Shown: piece after piece, positions 1-8,101 of the stretch
Layout: every line of letters begins with the position of its first letter
Numbering within the stretch: position 1 is the first letter of the stretch
DNA from: Hydrogenothermaceae bacterium
GTDB lineage: Bacteria > Aquificota > Aquificae > Hydrogenothermales > Hydrogenothermaceae
Direction: 5' to 3'
DNA length: 13,924 bases
NCBI GenBank assembly: GCA_026984415.1
Contig: JALSSE010000173.1
Coordinates: 1-13,924 of the forward strand
Notes under the pieces: model-generated
What the model saw: the letters and a program-made list of their open reading frames with translations, nothing else
Databases searched by the model: none
What the model was told of the DNA's origin: nothing
Made by a program: the position numbers and the translations under genes

Positions 1-1230
1 TTTAAATTCTTTTCCTTTAAATGTATGTGTAGCTAAAACAAAATTAAGTTCAAGTTTAAATTCATCAAATAAAAATTTGTTTATTTTATTTTCAATTTCT
101 GAAAGCTTTGTTCTATTTTCTTCAGTGTTTGCTACAAGCAGTTGAAACTTACCACTACTTATATAGATAGCATTTGTTAATGGATATTCAAGTTTATCAA
201 GAATGTATCTTGCAAATATTTCTGTTAACATTGCTAAAAAGAAAGAACGACCTCTTAATGCTTTAGCTATGGAAAACTCTGCCTCTGAAGATTCGCTTGT
301 TTTGTATATGTTAAATAAAAATTTTTGAATTCCTCCAACGTCTCCTTCTATTAATAAAAAGGCTTCCTCATTATCAAAATCTGAAGTAGTATTTTTTTTA
401 GGTAATATATTCTTTTCTAAAGAGTAATCATATAAAGAGGTAGCAATAGCTGATAAAACCCTTGAATGGTCAAAGAGTAAAATATCAGGATAGTGATTAT
501 TTTTATCTTCTCTTGACCATATAGAAGCTGGAACTGACCAAGTGTATTTATACAGTAAATAGTAGCAAAAATTAAAAAACTGCTCTAAAGAGTTTTGAAA
601 ACTTAATGATAAATTTTTAAATTCATCTTCAAATTTATTAAATAATGCTAAATATTTATCTTTGAGAGAACTATTTATGTCCTTACTACTAACAACTCCA
701 AATAATTTTTCTACTTGTTGATTTTTATCAAAATATGTAACTATATCTTTTTCTGTATTAGTTTCTTTTTGTATTGTTCCTGTTAAAATTTCAGGGAAAA
801 TTATGTTTTTTTCTAAATTTAATACTGATGGTAAATATAATCCAAAATTTTTTTCTCCTCCCTCTTCATACTTTGCAAAAGAAATTCTTTCAAACACAGA
901 ATGAAGAATATTTAGTCTATCCTTAAGTATATTTTCTCTTTCATGGGCAGATGAATACCAATCAGCAATTTGCATTAATCTACTTTCTAATTCTTTGGTA
1001 GGATTGTGATGTTTAGCTCCCCAAAAAATAAGTTTATAAGTTAGATTACTATCTACAGCATCAAATATATTTTTATATTTTTCAATCCATTTTGCAGATA
1101 AAGCTGCATGTGCATATTTAAATTCTTCTTTTTCTTCTTGAGATACAGTTTCTCCTATTGCCCTCTGATAAAACTTACCAATATCATGAAAAAGACCAGC
1201 TAAAGCTATTATATATTTTTCTTTTTTCAT
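1..1230 (-). CDS. cas10: Type III-A CRISPR Cas10/Csm1, N-terminal part (gene runs off the left edge)
   Basis: I translated 410 codons from ATG at 1230 down to base 1 with no stop, so the 3' end lies outside the window. Cas10 is the large subunit of the Csm RNA-guided complex; the family cuts ssDNA with its HD domain and makes cyclic oligoadenylate with its Palm domain. Seen here: an N-terminal HD domain with LFHDIGK (His15-Asp16), His41, HH at 74-75 and an ADWYSS motif with Asp90; then the first Palm region with GDVGGIQKFLFNI (296-308), the Csm1-typical LRGRSFFLAML (325-335), and ISSGKFQLL (355-363). The GGDD cyclase motif would fall beyond the edge and cannot be assessed. A GGGGGAT ribosome-binding site (1235-1241) sits 6 bases before the ATG. 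Intact HD residues suggest an active nuclease domain. The remaining csm genes probably follow to the left; that is inference. Confidence 0.92.
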   Translation of the reverse strand, partial: MKKEKYIIALAGLFHDIGKFYQRAIGETVSQEEKEEFKYAHAALSAKWIEKYKNIFDAVDSNLTYKLIFWGAKHHNPTKELESRLMQIADWYSSAHERENILKDRLNILHSVFERISFAKYEEGGEKNFGLYLPSVLNLEKNIIFPEILTGTIQKETNTEKDIVTYFDKNQQVEKLFGVVSSKDINSSLKDKYLALFNKFEDEFKNLSLSFQNSLEQFFNFCYYLLYKYTWSVPASIWSREDKNNHYPDILLFDHSRVLSAIATSLYDYSLEKNILPKKNTTSDFDNEEAFLLIEGDVGGIQKFLFNIYKTSESSEAEFSIAKALRGRSFFLAMLTEIFARYILDKLEYPLTNAIYISSGKFQLLVANTEENRTKLSEIENKINKFLFDEFKLELNFVLATHTFKGKEFK

Positions 1231-1256
1231 CTGTATCCCCCATAGATGATTTTTAA

Positions 1257-1285
1257 ATTAAATCTCAAAAAAAATCCCATGTCAA
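1257..1285 (-). promoter_or_regulatory. Near-consensus sigma70-type promoter for cas10/csm1
   Basis: On the minus strand, TTGACA (1280-1285, perfect -35) is followed by a 17-base spacer and TTTAAT (1257-1262, five of six -10 bases). Transcription would begin near 1250, leaving about 20 bases of leader including the GGGGGAT ribosome-binding site. It lies wholly in the 72-bp gap between the small upstream gene and cas10, so cas10 can be transcribed independently. The spacer contains a run of eight T. A perfect -35 with ideal spacing is less likely to be chance than the AT-only candidates elsewhere in the window. Confidence 0.65.
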
Positions 1286-1302
1286 ATTTATATCTAACAT
1301 AT

Positions 1303-1572
1303 TTAGTTATAAAAATGTTTATCTAAAACTTCTATCCAGTTTAGAACAAGTTTTTTGTCTTCAGTTTCTTTCCAGTAAATTAAAACCTCATCATTTTCCT
1401 TTAACTCGAGTACTTTAAAAAGAATTTTTCTGGGAACTTTTAGAGCTAACTTCACACCATTTATCAGTACAAGAATTTCAAGATTAACTGACAATGAATA
1501 AGGGTCTTTTTGAGAATTTTCTAATTTTAAGAAAACTCCAAAATCAATATTTTGTTTTGTAAAAGTTTTCAT
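1303..1572 (-). CDS. Small hypothetical protein (89 aa) upstream of cas10
   Basis: I do not recognise this protein. It starts at ATG 1572 behind a strong ribosome-binding site, AGGAGGG at 1577-1583, four bases before the start. It has no membrane segment, signal peptide or cysteine. Alternating hydrophobic residues in 24-64 (LSVNLEILVLING, VKLALKVPRKIL, DEVLIYW) suggest a small beta-rich domain, perhaps a beta-barrel; that is a weak structural guess. It is on the same strand as cas10 and 72 bp upstream, but a promoter lies in that gap, so membership of the CRISPR locus is not shown. A poor promoter match (TTGATT, 17 bases, TTAAAT at 1592-1620) lies upstream. The good ribosome-binding site favours a real gene. 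Confidence 0.6.
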   Translation of the reverse strand: MKTFTKQNIDFGVFLKLENSQKDPYSLSVNLEILVLINGVKLALKVPRKILFKVLELKENDEVLIYWKETEDKKLVLNWIEVLDKHFYN

Positions 1573-1756
1573 TAAACCCTCCTAAAAATTTATTTAATTT
1601 AATAAACGAACAAAAATCAATTTTCTGACATAAAAGCTTTAAATTCATTTGTGTTAATATTTGAATAAATACCGTAATTTCCCATATTCTTACTAAATAG
1701 CAGGCCAATTGAATAAAAAACGAAAATAAAATTTAAAATTTTTGGTTATATCACAC

Positions 1757-1785
1757 TACAAATATATCAATATTTTTGTTATAAT
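1757..1785 (+). promoter_or_regulatory. Extended -10 promoter for rpmF-plsX-fabH
   Basis: TGTTATAAT at 1777-1785 is a perfect extended -10 (TG, one base, TATAAT). A weak -35, TACAAA at 1757-1762, lies 17 bases upstream; poor -35 boxes are typical of extended -10 promoters. Transcription would start near 1792, giving a leader of about 45 bases that ends with AAAGGAGGT (1820-1828), eight bases before the rpmF start. The rest of the 264-bp divergent gap (1573-1836) is AT-rich, and I see no further structure in it. Confidence 0.6.
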
Positions 1786-1836
1786 TTTTGTTTATCTATT
1801 GAAGAATGTTAATGTAACTAAAGGAGGTTATCAAAT

Positions 1837-2019
1837 ATGGCTGTTCCAAAGAGGAAAAAATCTAAAGCTAAAACTTCAATGAGAAAAGCTCAATGGATGA
1901 AAAAACTAAACGTACCTGGCTTATCTCTATGTCCAGAGTGTGGTCAACCTAAACCACCTCACAAAGTATGTCCCCACTGCGGATATTACAAAGACAAAGA
2001 GGTTGTAGAGGTTATTTAA
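1837..2019 (+). CDS. rpmF: 50S ribosomal protein L32
   Basis: This 60-residue protein is the normal length for L32, a small protein of the large ribosomal subunit. The start MAVPKRKKSKAKT is the L32 signature: a basic tail that runs into rRNA. A zinc knuckle follows, with Cys32 and Cys35 in CPEC and Cys45 and Cys48 in CPHC, so this is the zinc-binding (C+) form rather than a cysteine-free paralogue. The ATG has a full ribosome-binding site, AAAGGAGGT, eight bases upstream. Its stop codon at 2017-2019 directly abuts the plsX start. rpmF upstream of plsX and fabH is a widely conserved arrangement that ties ribosome production to phospholipid and fatty-acid synthesis. Confidence 0.97.
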   Translation: MAVPKRKKSKAKTSMRKAQWMKKLNVPGLSLCPECGQPKPPHKVCPHCGYYKDKEVVEVI

Positions 2020-3066
2020 TTGTATATAGCTTTAGATGCAATGGGAGGAGATAATGCTCCTCTCTCTAATGTAAAAGGGGCTATCTTATTTGCTAAAGAA
2101 TGTAAACAAAACATAGGTATTTATTTAGTTGGAGACAAATCAAAACTTGAAAAGCTTCTAAAGAAATATGGTGGTGAAGATTTACCTATTGAAATAGTCA
2201 ATGCTGAAGAAGTTGTAGAAATGGACGAACCACCATCAAATGTTATTAGAAAAAAGAAAAAATCCTCAATGTACATTGCAGCAAAACTTGTTAGAGAAGG
2301 AAAAGCTCAAGCATTCGTAACAGCAGGAAATACTGGAGCAGCTATGGCTGCATCAAAATTTATAGTTGGTGCTGCCCCTGGAATAGAAAGACCAGGGATT
2401 GCTGTAGCTTTTCCAACAAAAAAAGAAAAACCAACTGTTTTAATAGACGTTGGTGCTAATGTTGATTGTAGGCCGAGACATCTTGTTTATTTTGCAGTAA
2501 TGGGACATACCTATATTAAAGAAATATTGAAAACAAATGATAATCCAAAAGTTGGAATTCTAAGCATTGGTGAAGAAGAAGGAAAAGGGAACGAACTTGT
2601 AAAAGAGACTTATCCTTTACTGAAAATGACAAAACTTAACTTTGTTGGAAATGCAGAAGGAAGGGACATTTTTACAGGTGATTTTGATGTAATTGTGTGT
2701 GATGGATTTGTTGGAAACATTGTATTAAAAACCAGTGAAAGTTTAGGAACAGTAATAGTTGAAATGATAAAAAAAGAAGTAAAGAAAAGTATAATTTCCA
2801 CAATTGGGGCACTCCTTATGCTTCCAGCCTTAAAACGTTTTAAAAAGAAAGCAGACTATAAAGAATACGGAGGAGCTCCTTTACTTGGAACAAAAGGTGC
2901 ATGTATAATAACCCATGGAAGTGCCGACGCTAAAACTATAAAGAATGCCCTCAAAGTTTCACTTGAGTTTGTCGAAACAAATTTTAATGATAAATTAAAA
3001 AATAACTTAGAAACTTTACTTCCTGAAGAACTTAAAAAAATTAGAGAGGAAGAATATGGCTTGTGA
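2020..3066 (+). CDS. plsX: Phosphate acyltransferase PlsX (acyl-ACP to acyl-phosphate)
   Basis: PlsX converts acyl-ACP and phosphate to acyl-phosphate, the donor used by PlsY to begin phosphatidic acid synthesis; it is a peripheral membrane enzyme. The 348 residues match the family length. Visible motifs: [11 protein letters not shown] (4-14), TAGNTGA (101-107), [10 protein letters not shown] (123-132), DVGANVDC (143-150), DGFVGN and YGGAPLLG further on. The start is TTG at 2020, immediately after the rpmF stop. It is preferred because the product then begins [11 protein letters not shown], the usual PlsX N-terminus, and AGAGG (2007-2011) lies eight bases upstream inside rpmF. The next ATG (2041) would remove the first conserved strand. 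The 3' end overlaps fabH by 11 bases, which suggests translational coupling. Confidence 0.96.
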   Translation: MYIALDAMGGDNAPLSNVKGAILFAKECKQNIGIYLVGDKSKLEKLLKKYGGEDLPIEIVNAEEVVEMDEPPSNVIRKKKKSSMYIAAKLVREGKAQAFVTAGNTGAAMAASKFIVGAAPGIERPGIAVAFPTKKEKPTVLIDVGANVDCRPRHLVYFAVMGHTYIKEILKTNDNPKVGILSIGEEEGKGNELVKETYPLLKMTKLNFVGNAEGRDIFTGDFDVIVCDGFVGNIVLKTSESLGTVIVEMIKKEVKKSIISTIGALLMLPALKRFKKKADYKEYGGAPLLGTKGACIITHGSADAKTIKNALKVSLEFVETNFNDKLKNNLETLLPEELKKIREEEYGL

Positions 3067-3991
3067 AATAACTGGAATGGGAATGTACGTTCCTCCAAGA
3101 ATTCTTACAAATCACGACTTAGAAAAATTCCTTGATACTTCTGACGAATGGATTACAACAAGAACAGGAATAAAAGAAAGAAGAATAGCAGATGAATGGG
3201 TTAAGGCAAGTGATTTAGGGACTTATGCAGCAAAAGAAGCAATAGAAATGGCAGGTATTGACCCAAAAGAGATTGGAGCTGTTATATGTGCTACATCTAC
3301 TCCAGATATGGCATTTCCTTCAACTGCATGTTTTATTGCAGATAGGGTTGGATGTTCTTCAAAACCAATGGCATTTGATATTTCTGCCGCATGTAGTGGT
3401 TTTATTTATGCTTTAACTATTGCAAGGTCATTCATTATTGCTGGACAGGCAGACCATATACTTGTAGTTGCAACAGAAGTATTTTCTAAAATAGTAGATT
3501 GGAGCGATAGAACCACTGCAGTGCTGTTTGGAGATGGTGCTGGGGCTATTGTTATTTCAAGGACAAATAGTGATAGGGGAATTTTATCTGCTGTAATGAA
3601 TTCAGATGGAAGCCACTGGAAACTTTTACACAGTCCAACATGTGAGAAACTAAGAATGAGTGGTAGAGAAACATTTAAACTTGCTATTAGAAATATGGAA
3701 AAAGCATGTATCCAATCTTTAGAAGAATCAGGGCTAACTATAGATGATATAAAATTAGTTATTCCACATCAGGCAAATATAAGAATAATAAATGCTTTAG
3801 CTGAAAAATTAGGAATTCCAGAAGAAAAAGTTTTTGCAAACATCCATAGATATGGAAACACAAGTGCTGCTACAATTCCAATAGCTATGTATGAGGCTTA
3901 TAAAGAAGGTAGGTTTCAGCAAGGAGATAATATTCTCCTCACTGCTTTTGGAGGTGGCTTAACCTGGGGTGCAGCAACAATAAGAGTTTAA
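3056..3991 (+). CDS. fabH: Beta-ketoacyl-ACP synthase III (FabH)
   Basis: FabH starts type II fatty-acid synthesis by condensing acetyl-CoA (or a branched starter) with malonyl-ACP in the cytoplasm. The 311 residues match the family. The full catalytic triad is visible: Cys113 in SAACSGF, His238 in IPHQANIR and Asn268 in RYGNTSAA. The early [14 protein letters not shown] stretch (30-43) and the C-terminal [12 protein letters not shown] (294-305) are also family-typical. The ATG at 3056 lies inside plsX, with GAGAGGA just upstream (3044-3050). Co-transcription with rpmF and plsX places initiation of acyl chains beside the first step of their use in phospholipid. The gene meets an opposing gene head-on at its stop codon, leaving no room for a terminator hairpin between them. 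Confidence 0.97.
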   Translation: MACEITGMGMYVPPRILTNHDLEKFLDTSDEWITTRTGIKERRIADEWVKASDLGTYAAKEAIEMAGIDPKEIGAVICATSTPDMAFPSTACFIADRVGCSSKPMAFDISAACSGFIYALTIARSFIIAGQADHILVVATEVFSKIVDWSDRTTAVLFGDGAGAIVISRTNSDRGILSAVMNSDGSHWKLLHSPTCEKLRMSGRETFKLAIRNMEKACIQSLEESGLTIDDIKLVIPHQANIRIINALAEKLGIPEEKVFANIHRYGNTSAATIPIAMYEAYKEGRFQQGDNILLTAFGGGLTWGAATIRV

Positions 3992-4467
3992 TGCTCTATT
4001 GTTTTTTTGAAATCCTCAGGTTTAATTGATTCTAACCATTCTGATAAATCTTCTTCCTGTGGTCTTTCTTCTTCTTCTATTCCAGCGGCAGATAAAACAT
4101 CTTCTGAAACATAAATTGGTGCATTAAATCTTAAAGCAATATTAATTGCATCGCTTGGTCTTGAATCAATTCTAATTTCTTCACCATTTTTTTCTATTGT
4201 TATTTCTGCGTAATAGGTGTTATTTTTTAGACTGTGGATGATTATATTTTTTACTGATGATGACAAAGAACCAATTATCGAAGTAATTAAATCGTGGGTT
4301 AATGGTCTGGGTCTTTCCACTTCTTCAAGTTGCATTGCAATTGCATTTGCTTCAAAAATCCCTATCCATATAGGAAGAATATCTTCTGTTTCCTTTCCTT
4401 TAAGAACTACAATAGGCATGTTTGTTACAGGATCTAACGTAACTCCCTGTACGTACATTTCAATCAT
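3988..4467 (-). CDS. Bifunctional nuclease domain protein (DUF151/BFN)
   Basis: This single-domain member of the BFN family (DUF151, TM0160-like) has 159 residues. Family motifs are LPIWIG (31-36), RPLTHDL (54-60), [13 protein letters not shown] (101-113) and PIYVSEDVL (117-125). An acidic tail (130-155) follows; there is no UvrB/UvrC motif. Plant and some bacterial members have been reported as nucleases acting on DNA and RNA, but the bacterial role is uncertain, and I make no substrate claim. The start at ATG 4467 has AGGAGG six bases upstream. It sits 21 bp downstream of miaB on the same strand, so the two are probably one transcript. It converges with fabH: both stop codons lie inside the palindrome TTAA at 3988-3991. 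Confidence 0.9.
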   Translation of the reverse strand: MIEMYVQGVTLDPVTNMPIVVLKGKETEDILPIWIGIFEANAIAMQLEEVERPRPLTHDLITSIIGSLSSSVKNIIIHSLKNNTYYAEITIEKNGEEIRIDSRPSDAINIALRFNAPIYVSEDVLSAAGIEEEERPQEEDLSEWLESIKPEDFKKTIEH

Positions 4468-4488
4468 AACTATCCTCCTCGGACTCTA

Positions 4489-5811
4489 TTAAATTGTTAT
4501 TTTTTCTTCTATTTTTCCTTCTAAGCTAAATCTGTTTGCTTTAGTTATTTTAACTTCAACAGTCTCTCCTAATAAATTATTCCTTCCTTCTAAATGAACA
4601 AGCTTATTTGTTCTTGTTCTACCTACCAGACTACCATCTTCTTTTTCTTCTTCAATTAATACTTCAACAATTTTTCCTTCATAAGCTAAATTTCTTTCAA
4701 AGGTTATATCTTTTTGCATAATTATCAGGTCATTAAGCCATTTACTTAATGTTTTCGGGTCTTCTGTCATTGGAAGATTTTCTGCTGGTGTTCCTGGTCT
4801 TGGGGAATATTTGAATGCAAAAACCTGGTCGTATTTAACTTCTTTTAAAACTTTTATTGTTTCTAAATAGTCTTCGTATGTTTCTCCAGGAAAACCTACA
4901 ATTATATCTGTTGATAAGGCAATATCAGGAATGTATTTTCTTAATAAATCTATTTTATTTAAATATTCTTTTTGTGTGTATCCTCTATCCATTGCTTCTA
5001 ATATTCTGTCTGAACCTGCCTGTATTGGTAAATGTAGAGCTTCACATACTTTAGGTAAGTCAGCCATTGCTTTTATAACATCTTCAGATAAGTCCCTTGG
5101 GTGTCCAGTTGTAAATCTTATTCTTTCTACTCCTTCAATGTTATTTATCGCATAAAGGAGTTCCCAGAATTTTACATCACCTAAATCTTTTCCATAAGCT
5201 GTGACATTTTGTCCTATTAAGTGTATTTCTTTTACTCCATCTTCAACTAAATATTGAACTTCCTGTAGTATTTCTCCTATTCTTCTACTTCTTTCTTTTC
5301 CTCTTGTTGTTGGGACTATACAGTAAGTGCAGTTTTTATCACAACCTCTTATAATTGTTACAAATGCTGTGTATTTGTTTTCCCTTACAACAGGATATTT
5401 ATCAAGTTCTGTCTCATTTTCATCTATATTTTCTATTATTTCTACAGCTTTATTTCCCTGTTGGGCTTCTTCAAGAAGTTTTGGTAAATGGTGGATGTTT
5501 GTAGTTCCAAATACCATATCTATGAAAGGTGCTTTTTGTAAAATTTCGTATCCTGCCCTCTGTGCAAGACATCCACAAACTCCAATTATAGCGTCAGGAT
5601 TTTTCTTTTTAATTTTTTTAAAATCCCCAAGGGCTGAAAGAACTTTTTGGTCAGGTTTTTCTCTTACAGAACAGGTGTTAACAAGGATTACATCTGCGTC
5701 TTCCCAGTTCTCTGCTGGTTCATAACCAAGGGTTTTTAATATTCCACCCATTTTTTGTGAGTCGTTTATATTCATCTGACAGCCAAATGTTCTAATATAA
5801 TATTTTTTCAT
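4489..5811 (-). CDS. miaB: tRNA-2-methylthio-N6-dimethylallyladenosine synthase MiaB
   Basis: MiaB is a radical-SAM enzyme that adds a methylthio group to i6A37 in tRNAs reading codons that begin with U. The 440 residues show the usual three parts. An N-terminal UPF0004 domain carries Cys11 (TFGCQMN), Cys47 (NTCSVRE) and Cys81 (CGCLAQ) for the auxiliary iron-sulfur cluster. The radical-SAM core has GCDKNCTYC (Cys157, Cys161, Cys164). The C-terminal TRAM domain covers about 376-437. QMN and CSVREKP after the first two cysteines favour MiaB over RimO or MtaB. AAAGAGG lies eight bases before the ATG. The partner MiaA, which makes i6A, is not in this window. The DUF151 gene follows 21 bp downstream. 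Confidence 0.96.
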   Translation of the reverse strand: MKKYYIRTFGCQMNINDSQKMGGILKTLGYEPAENWEDADVILVNTCSVREKPDQKVLSALGDFKKIKKKNPDAIIGVCGCLAQRAGYEILQKAPFIDMVFGTTNIHHLPKLLEEAQQGNKAVEIIENIDENETELDKYPVVRENKYTAFVTIIRGCDKNCTYCIVPTTRGKERSRRIGEILQEVQYLVEDGVKEIHLIGQNVTAYGKDLGDVKFWELLYAINNIEGVERIRFTTGHPRDLSEDVIKAMADLPKVCEALHLPIQAGSDRILEAMDRGYTQKEYLNKIDLLRKYIPDIALSTDIIVGFPGETYEDYLETIKVLKEVKYDQVFAFKYSPRPGTPAENLPMTEDPKTLSKWLNDLIIMQKDITFERNLAYEGKIVEVLIEEEKEDGSLVGRTRTNKLVHLEGRNNLLGETVEVKITKANRFSLEGKIEEKITI

Positions 5812-5848
5812 AGATTAACCTCTTTAAATTTTTACTTTAAACTAACAA

Positions 5849-5875
5849 TTTATACTAATTAGTGTGATTATTCAA
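5849..5875 (-). promoter_or_regulatory. Possible weak promoter for miaB
   Basis: On the minus strand, TTGAAT (5870-5875) and TATAAA (5849-5854) are separated by only 15 bases, shorter than the preferred 16-18. They lie in the 75-bp gap after the DUF4139 gene and about 40 bases before the miaB start. A perfect 10-bp palindrome, ACTAATTAGT (5854-5863), overlaps the -10 end of the spacer. In such AT-rich DNA, both can arise by chance. miaB may instead be read through from the genes upstream. Confidence 0.25.
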
Positions 5876-5886
5876 TGGATGAAAGG

Positions 5887-7272
5887 TTATTTTTTGTTGA
5901 TGATTTTGTATCCATATTTAAAACTTATTTCTTCTTTCGGGTTAAGGTAAAATTCCCATATAACTTTTCCATCAGGAGTTATTTCTTTCCACTTAAAAGT
6001 AGAGAAAGGTTTTACTTTTGTTTTGTCATTTTTTGAAACAGGAACTTTGTCAACTAACGTGATTTTTGTTTTAGAATCGTGGTTATTTTTTATTATGTAT
6101 TTCCATTCTTTTTTATGGGTTTTTTTACCAAAAAGGCTTTCTTTTTCATAATCTTTTAACATTACTTTTGATGTTTTTACAAAAACATCTTCACCAAAAT
6201 AGATTTTGTTGTATCCGTCATCTGAAATTGTTTTTAATTCTCCCTCTCCAAGAAAAACACCATCTATAAAGTAACTGGCTCTATGAGATTTAGGATAAAT
6301 TTTTGTACTTTTAAATTTAGCCATTAAAAATGGTGTAACAGTATCATACCCATCAATAAATATTTCAAAATCTGCTTTATAGGTATCGTGAGATAGAGTT
6401 ATCTCTTTAAATCTGTTGTTTGGTAGCGATACATTTTTCACTGAAAAATAGGTTTTTGTTTCTGTTTTTTCATAATCCCATCTTTGCGTTCCACCTATTC
6501 CTTTTAGCATACCCCTTGTTTTACTTTTTCTTTTTATATTAAATGGTGAAGGTTCTATTTCAGCAATTTTTCTATAAGTATAATAATTAATTTCTATATT
6601 TTTTAAATCTCTTCCTGTTTCCTGTTCAATATAAAGCTTATTGTCAATAGAAATAGTTTTATCATCTGTGTAGCCTGAAATAATATATTTATGTATAAAA
6701 AAAATTTCTTTTGGAGATGAAGTAAAAATTAGTTTTAAGTTTAAGTTTGAAGGACAGCTAATTTTTACTTTAAAAGGATATCCATTTTTAATCTCAAAAT
6801 CATCCAACTCATTTTCTAACTTTGATAATTGTTTTTCTAATTTTCTTTTTTCCTCTAATTTTTGAAAATAACTCTTATCTAAAAAAATTAAAGTATTATT
6901 CAAATCATTTTTGTTATTAAAATCTAAACTTTCTAATCTTTTTATTTCAACTTTTAATGTTTCTATTCTATTTTGTAGAGAGTTTATTTTATCTTTTAAC
7001 TGCTCAATATGACTTTTAACTTCTTCTTTTGGTTCTAACTCTTCAATGTAATCAATAAAACAATTTTTGTTATCAAGGTTTATGTTAACAGAATTCCAAT
7101 ATCCCTCTTTATAATCTATGTTAAAAATGGAAGTTTTAGATACTTTTACAGGTAAATATTCAACTAATTCTACATAATGTCTATAAAAATCTAACCTATA
7201 AGGGATTGGAGTTAATGCAAAGGCAGATGTTGAAACTAAAATAGCTCCTGCAATCAGCTGTTTTTTAATCAA
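5887..7272 (-). CDS. Exported DUF4139 domain protein with central coiled coil
   Basis: The protein (461 residues) resembles DUF4139/mucoidy-inhibitor-A-like proteins, whose function is poorly known. It has a signal peptide (1-19, MIKK then a hydrophobic run ending in SAFA), an N-terminal beta region (20-75), a Lys/Glu/Leu-rich coiled coil (about 78-160) and a long beta-rich C-terminal half. DUF4139-like traits are QETGRDLKNIEI (217-228), VDKVPVS (407-413) and DGKVIWEFYL (434-443). I expect it in the periplasm or on the cell surface. The start is TTG at 7272, overlapping the carbonic anhydrase stop as TTGA; AAAAGGA lies about seven bases upstream and supports it. Coupling to an exported enzyme gene suggests a joint envelope role. 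Family assignment is from pattern recall, so moderate. Confidence 0.75.
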   Translation of the reverse strand: MIKKQLIAGAILVSTSAFALTPIPYRLDFYRHYVELVEYLPVKVSKTSIFNIDYKEGYWNSVNINLDNKNCFIDYIEELEPKEEVKSHIEQLKDKINSLQNRIETLKVEIKRLESLDFNNKNDLNNTLIFLDKSYFQKLEEKRKLEKQLSKLENELDDFEIKNGYPFKVKISCPSNLNLKLIFTSSPKEIFFIHKYIISGYTDDKTISIDNKLYIEQETGRDLKNIEINYYTYRKIAEIEPSPFNIKRKSKTRGMLKGIGGTQRWDYEKTETKTYFSVKNVSLPNNRFKEITLSHDTYKADFEIFIDGYDTVTPFLMAKFKSTKIYPKSHRASYFIDGVFLGEGELKTISDDGYNKIYFGEDVFVKTSKVMLKDYEKESLFGKKTHKKEWKYIIKNNHDSKTKITLVDKVPVSKNDKTKVKPFSTFKWKEITPDGKVIWEFYLNPKEEISFKYGYKIINKK

Positions 7273-8027
7273 TCTGTTATCCTTTTTATATAAATAGATT
7301 TCATTTTATCTGGTATTTTATCAAAAATTTTCATATTCTTTATTTTTTCAGGATTTTTTATTCCATTTACATTAATAATTATAATCCTTCCTTCCCCAGA
7401 ACCATAGGCATTTATAAAATCATCAACAGCACCAACTATTGTAAGTTTTCCTTCATCAACTTCTTTTTCATACTTCTTCAAAGCTATTTCAACCTGATAA
7501 TCTACATTCTTTTCAACACCTTGTAACCATATCTTTTCAAGATTATTTCTATTGAGTTTAGGTTTTAATGAAGAAAGGGGAATAAATAAATGGTCTAATT
7601 CTCTTATAATATCAAATGTTTCGTTCCTGTAATCACCTAACGCAGCTTTAACAGCTCCACAATGGGTATGACCTAAAATAAGTAAAATTGGAGTGTGTAA
7701 ATGATGAACTCCATAATCTATAGAACCAAAACTTGTTAATAACTGGTTTCCTATGTTTCTTATTGAAAATATTTTATTTATTGGGTCTTTTTCAAGGATA
7801 TTTTCATGAACCCTTGCATCTGAACAGGTTATCATTGTTATATAAGGTGATTGTTTATTCTGAAATTTAGAAAAATATCTGTGTTTGTGGGTTTTTGCAA
7901 ATTCATTATCTATGCTGATTATCTCTTTTATAATTTCATCTGGTTTTTTAGTTGAGTCCTGCGTATTGTGTCCAGCTAAAGAAATACCAAAAATAAAAAG
8001 AACAAGAACTGTAATTAAATTTTTCAT
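7269..8027 (-). CDS. Beta-class carbonic anhydrase with an export signal
   Basis: The enzyme interconverts CO2 and bicarbonate. Zinc ligands and the regulatory dyad are clear: Cys68, Asp70 and Arg72 in TCSDAR, and His120 and Cys123 in GHTHCGAV, the beta-class set. RNIGNQLL (90-97) and the SIDYGVHHL stretch (102-110) also fit the family. Residues 1-18 form a typical Sec signal (MKNL, then LITVLVLFIFGISLA, cleavage near Ala18), so the mature enzyme is probably periplasmic, whereas most bacterial beta enzymes are cytoplasmic. There is no lipobox cysteine. The start at ATG 8027 has GTGGAGG upstream. The stop overlaps the TTG of the DUF4139 gene. A periplasmic CO2/bicarbonate converter would suit an autotroph; that is inference. 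Confidence 0.93.
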   Translation of the reverse strand: MKNLITVLVLFIFGISLAGHNTQDSTKKPDEIIKEIISIDNEFAKTHKHRYFSKFQNKQSPYITMITCSDARVHENILEKDPINKIFSIRNIGNQLLTSFGSIDYGVHHLHTPILLILGHTHCGAVKAALGDYRNETFDIIRELDHLFIPLSSLKPKLNRNNLEKIWLQGVEKNVDYQVEIALKKYEKEVDEGKLTIVGAVDDFINAYGSGEGRIIIINVNGIKNPEKIKNMKIFDKIPDKMKSIYIKRITD

Positions 8028-8069
8028 TGATTTCCTCCACTTCTGCTTTTTATATTTTTATATAAGATA

Positions 8070-8098
8070 ATTTTAAACTAAAAAATTTTTTATGTAAA
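8070..8098 (-). promoter_or_regulatory. Possible promoter for the carbonic anhydrase-DUF4139 pair
   Basis: On the minus strand, TTTACA (8093-8098, five of six) and TAAAAT (8070-8075, five of six) have a 17-base spacer. The boxes lie directly after the hemD stop, and transcription would start near 8063, about 35 bases before the ATG. The spacer contains the A/T palindrome TAAAAAATTTTTTA. Only A/T-rich boxes match, so chance is a real alternative. The 74-bp gap after hemD is nonetheless the one place where this pair could gain its own promoter. Confidence 0.4.
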
Positions 8099-8101
8099 AG
8101 T

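Noticed and set aside
1..1836. A CRISPR array expected beside cas10
   Set aside because: No repeated 28-37-base units with spacers are visible in the gap or elsewhere in the window; any array must lie to the left.
4468..4488. Separate promoter for the DUF151 gene
   Set aside because: The 21-base gap holds little more than the ribosome-binding site; co-transcription with miaB is simpler.
5327..5725. Long plus-strand open frame opposite miaB, and similar frames at 4217-4492, 8418-8678 and 7885-8070
   Set aside because: They lie wholly or largely antisense to genes with clear family motifs, encode low-complexity Ser/Phe/Leu-rich proteins with no recognisable domain, and lack good ribosome-binding sites.
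5854..5863. Palindrome ACTAATTAGT as a possible operator
   Set aside because: It is only 10 bp in very AT-rich DNA, with no second copy near another promoter.
8079..8092. TAAAAAATTTTTTA as a terminator for hemD
   Set aside because: It is a pure A/T self-complementary run with no loop or G-C stem, so it would not form a stable hairpin, least of all in a thermophile.
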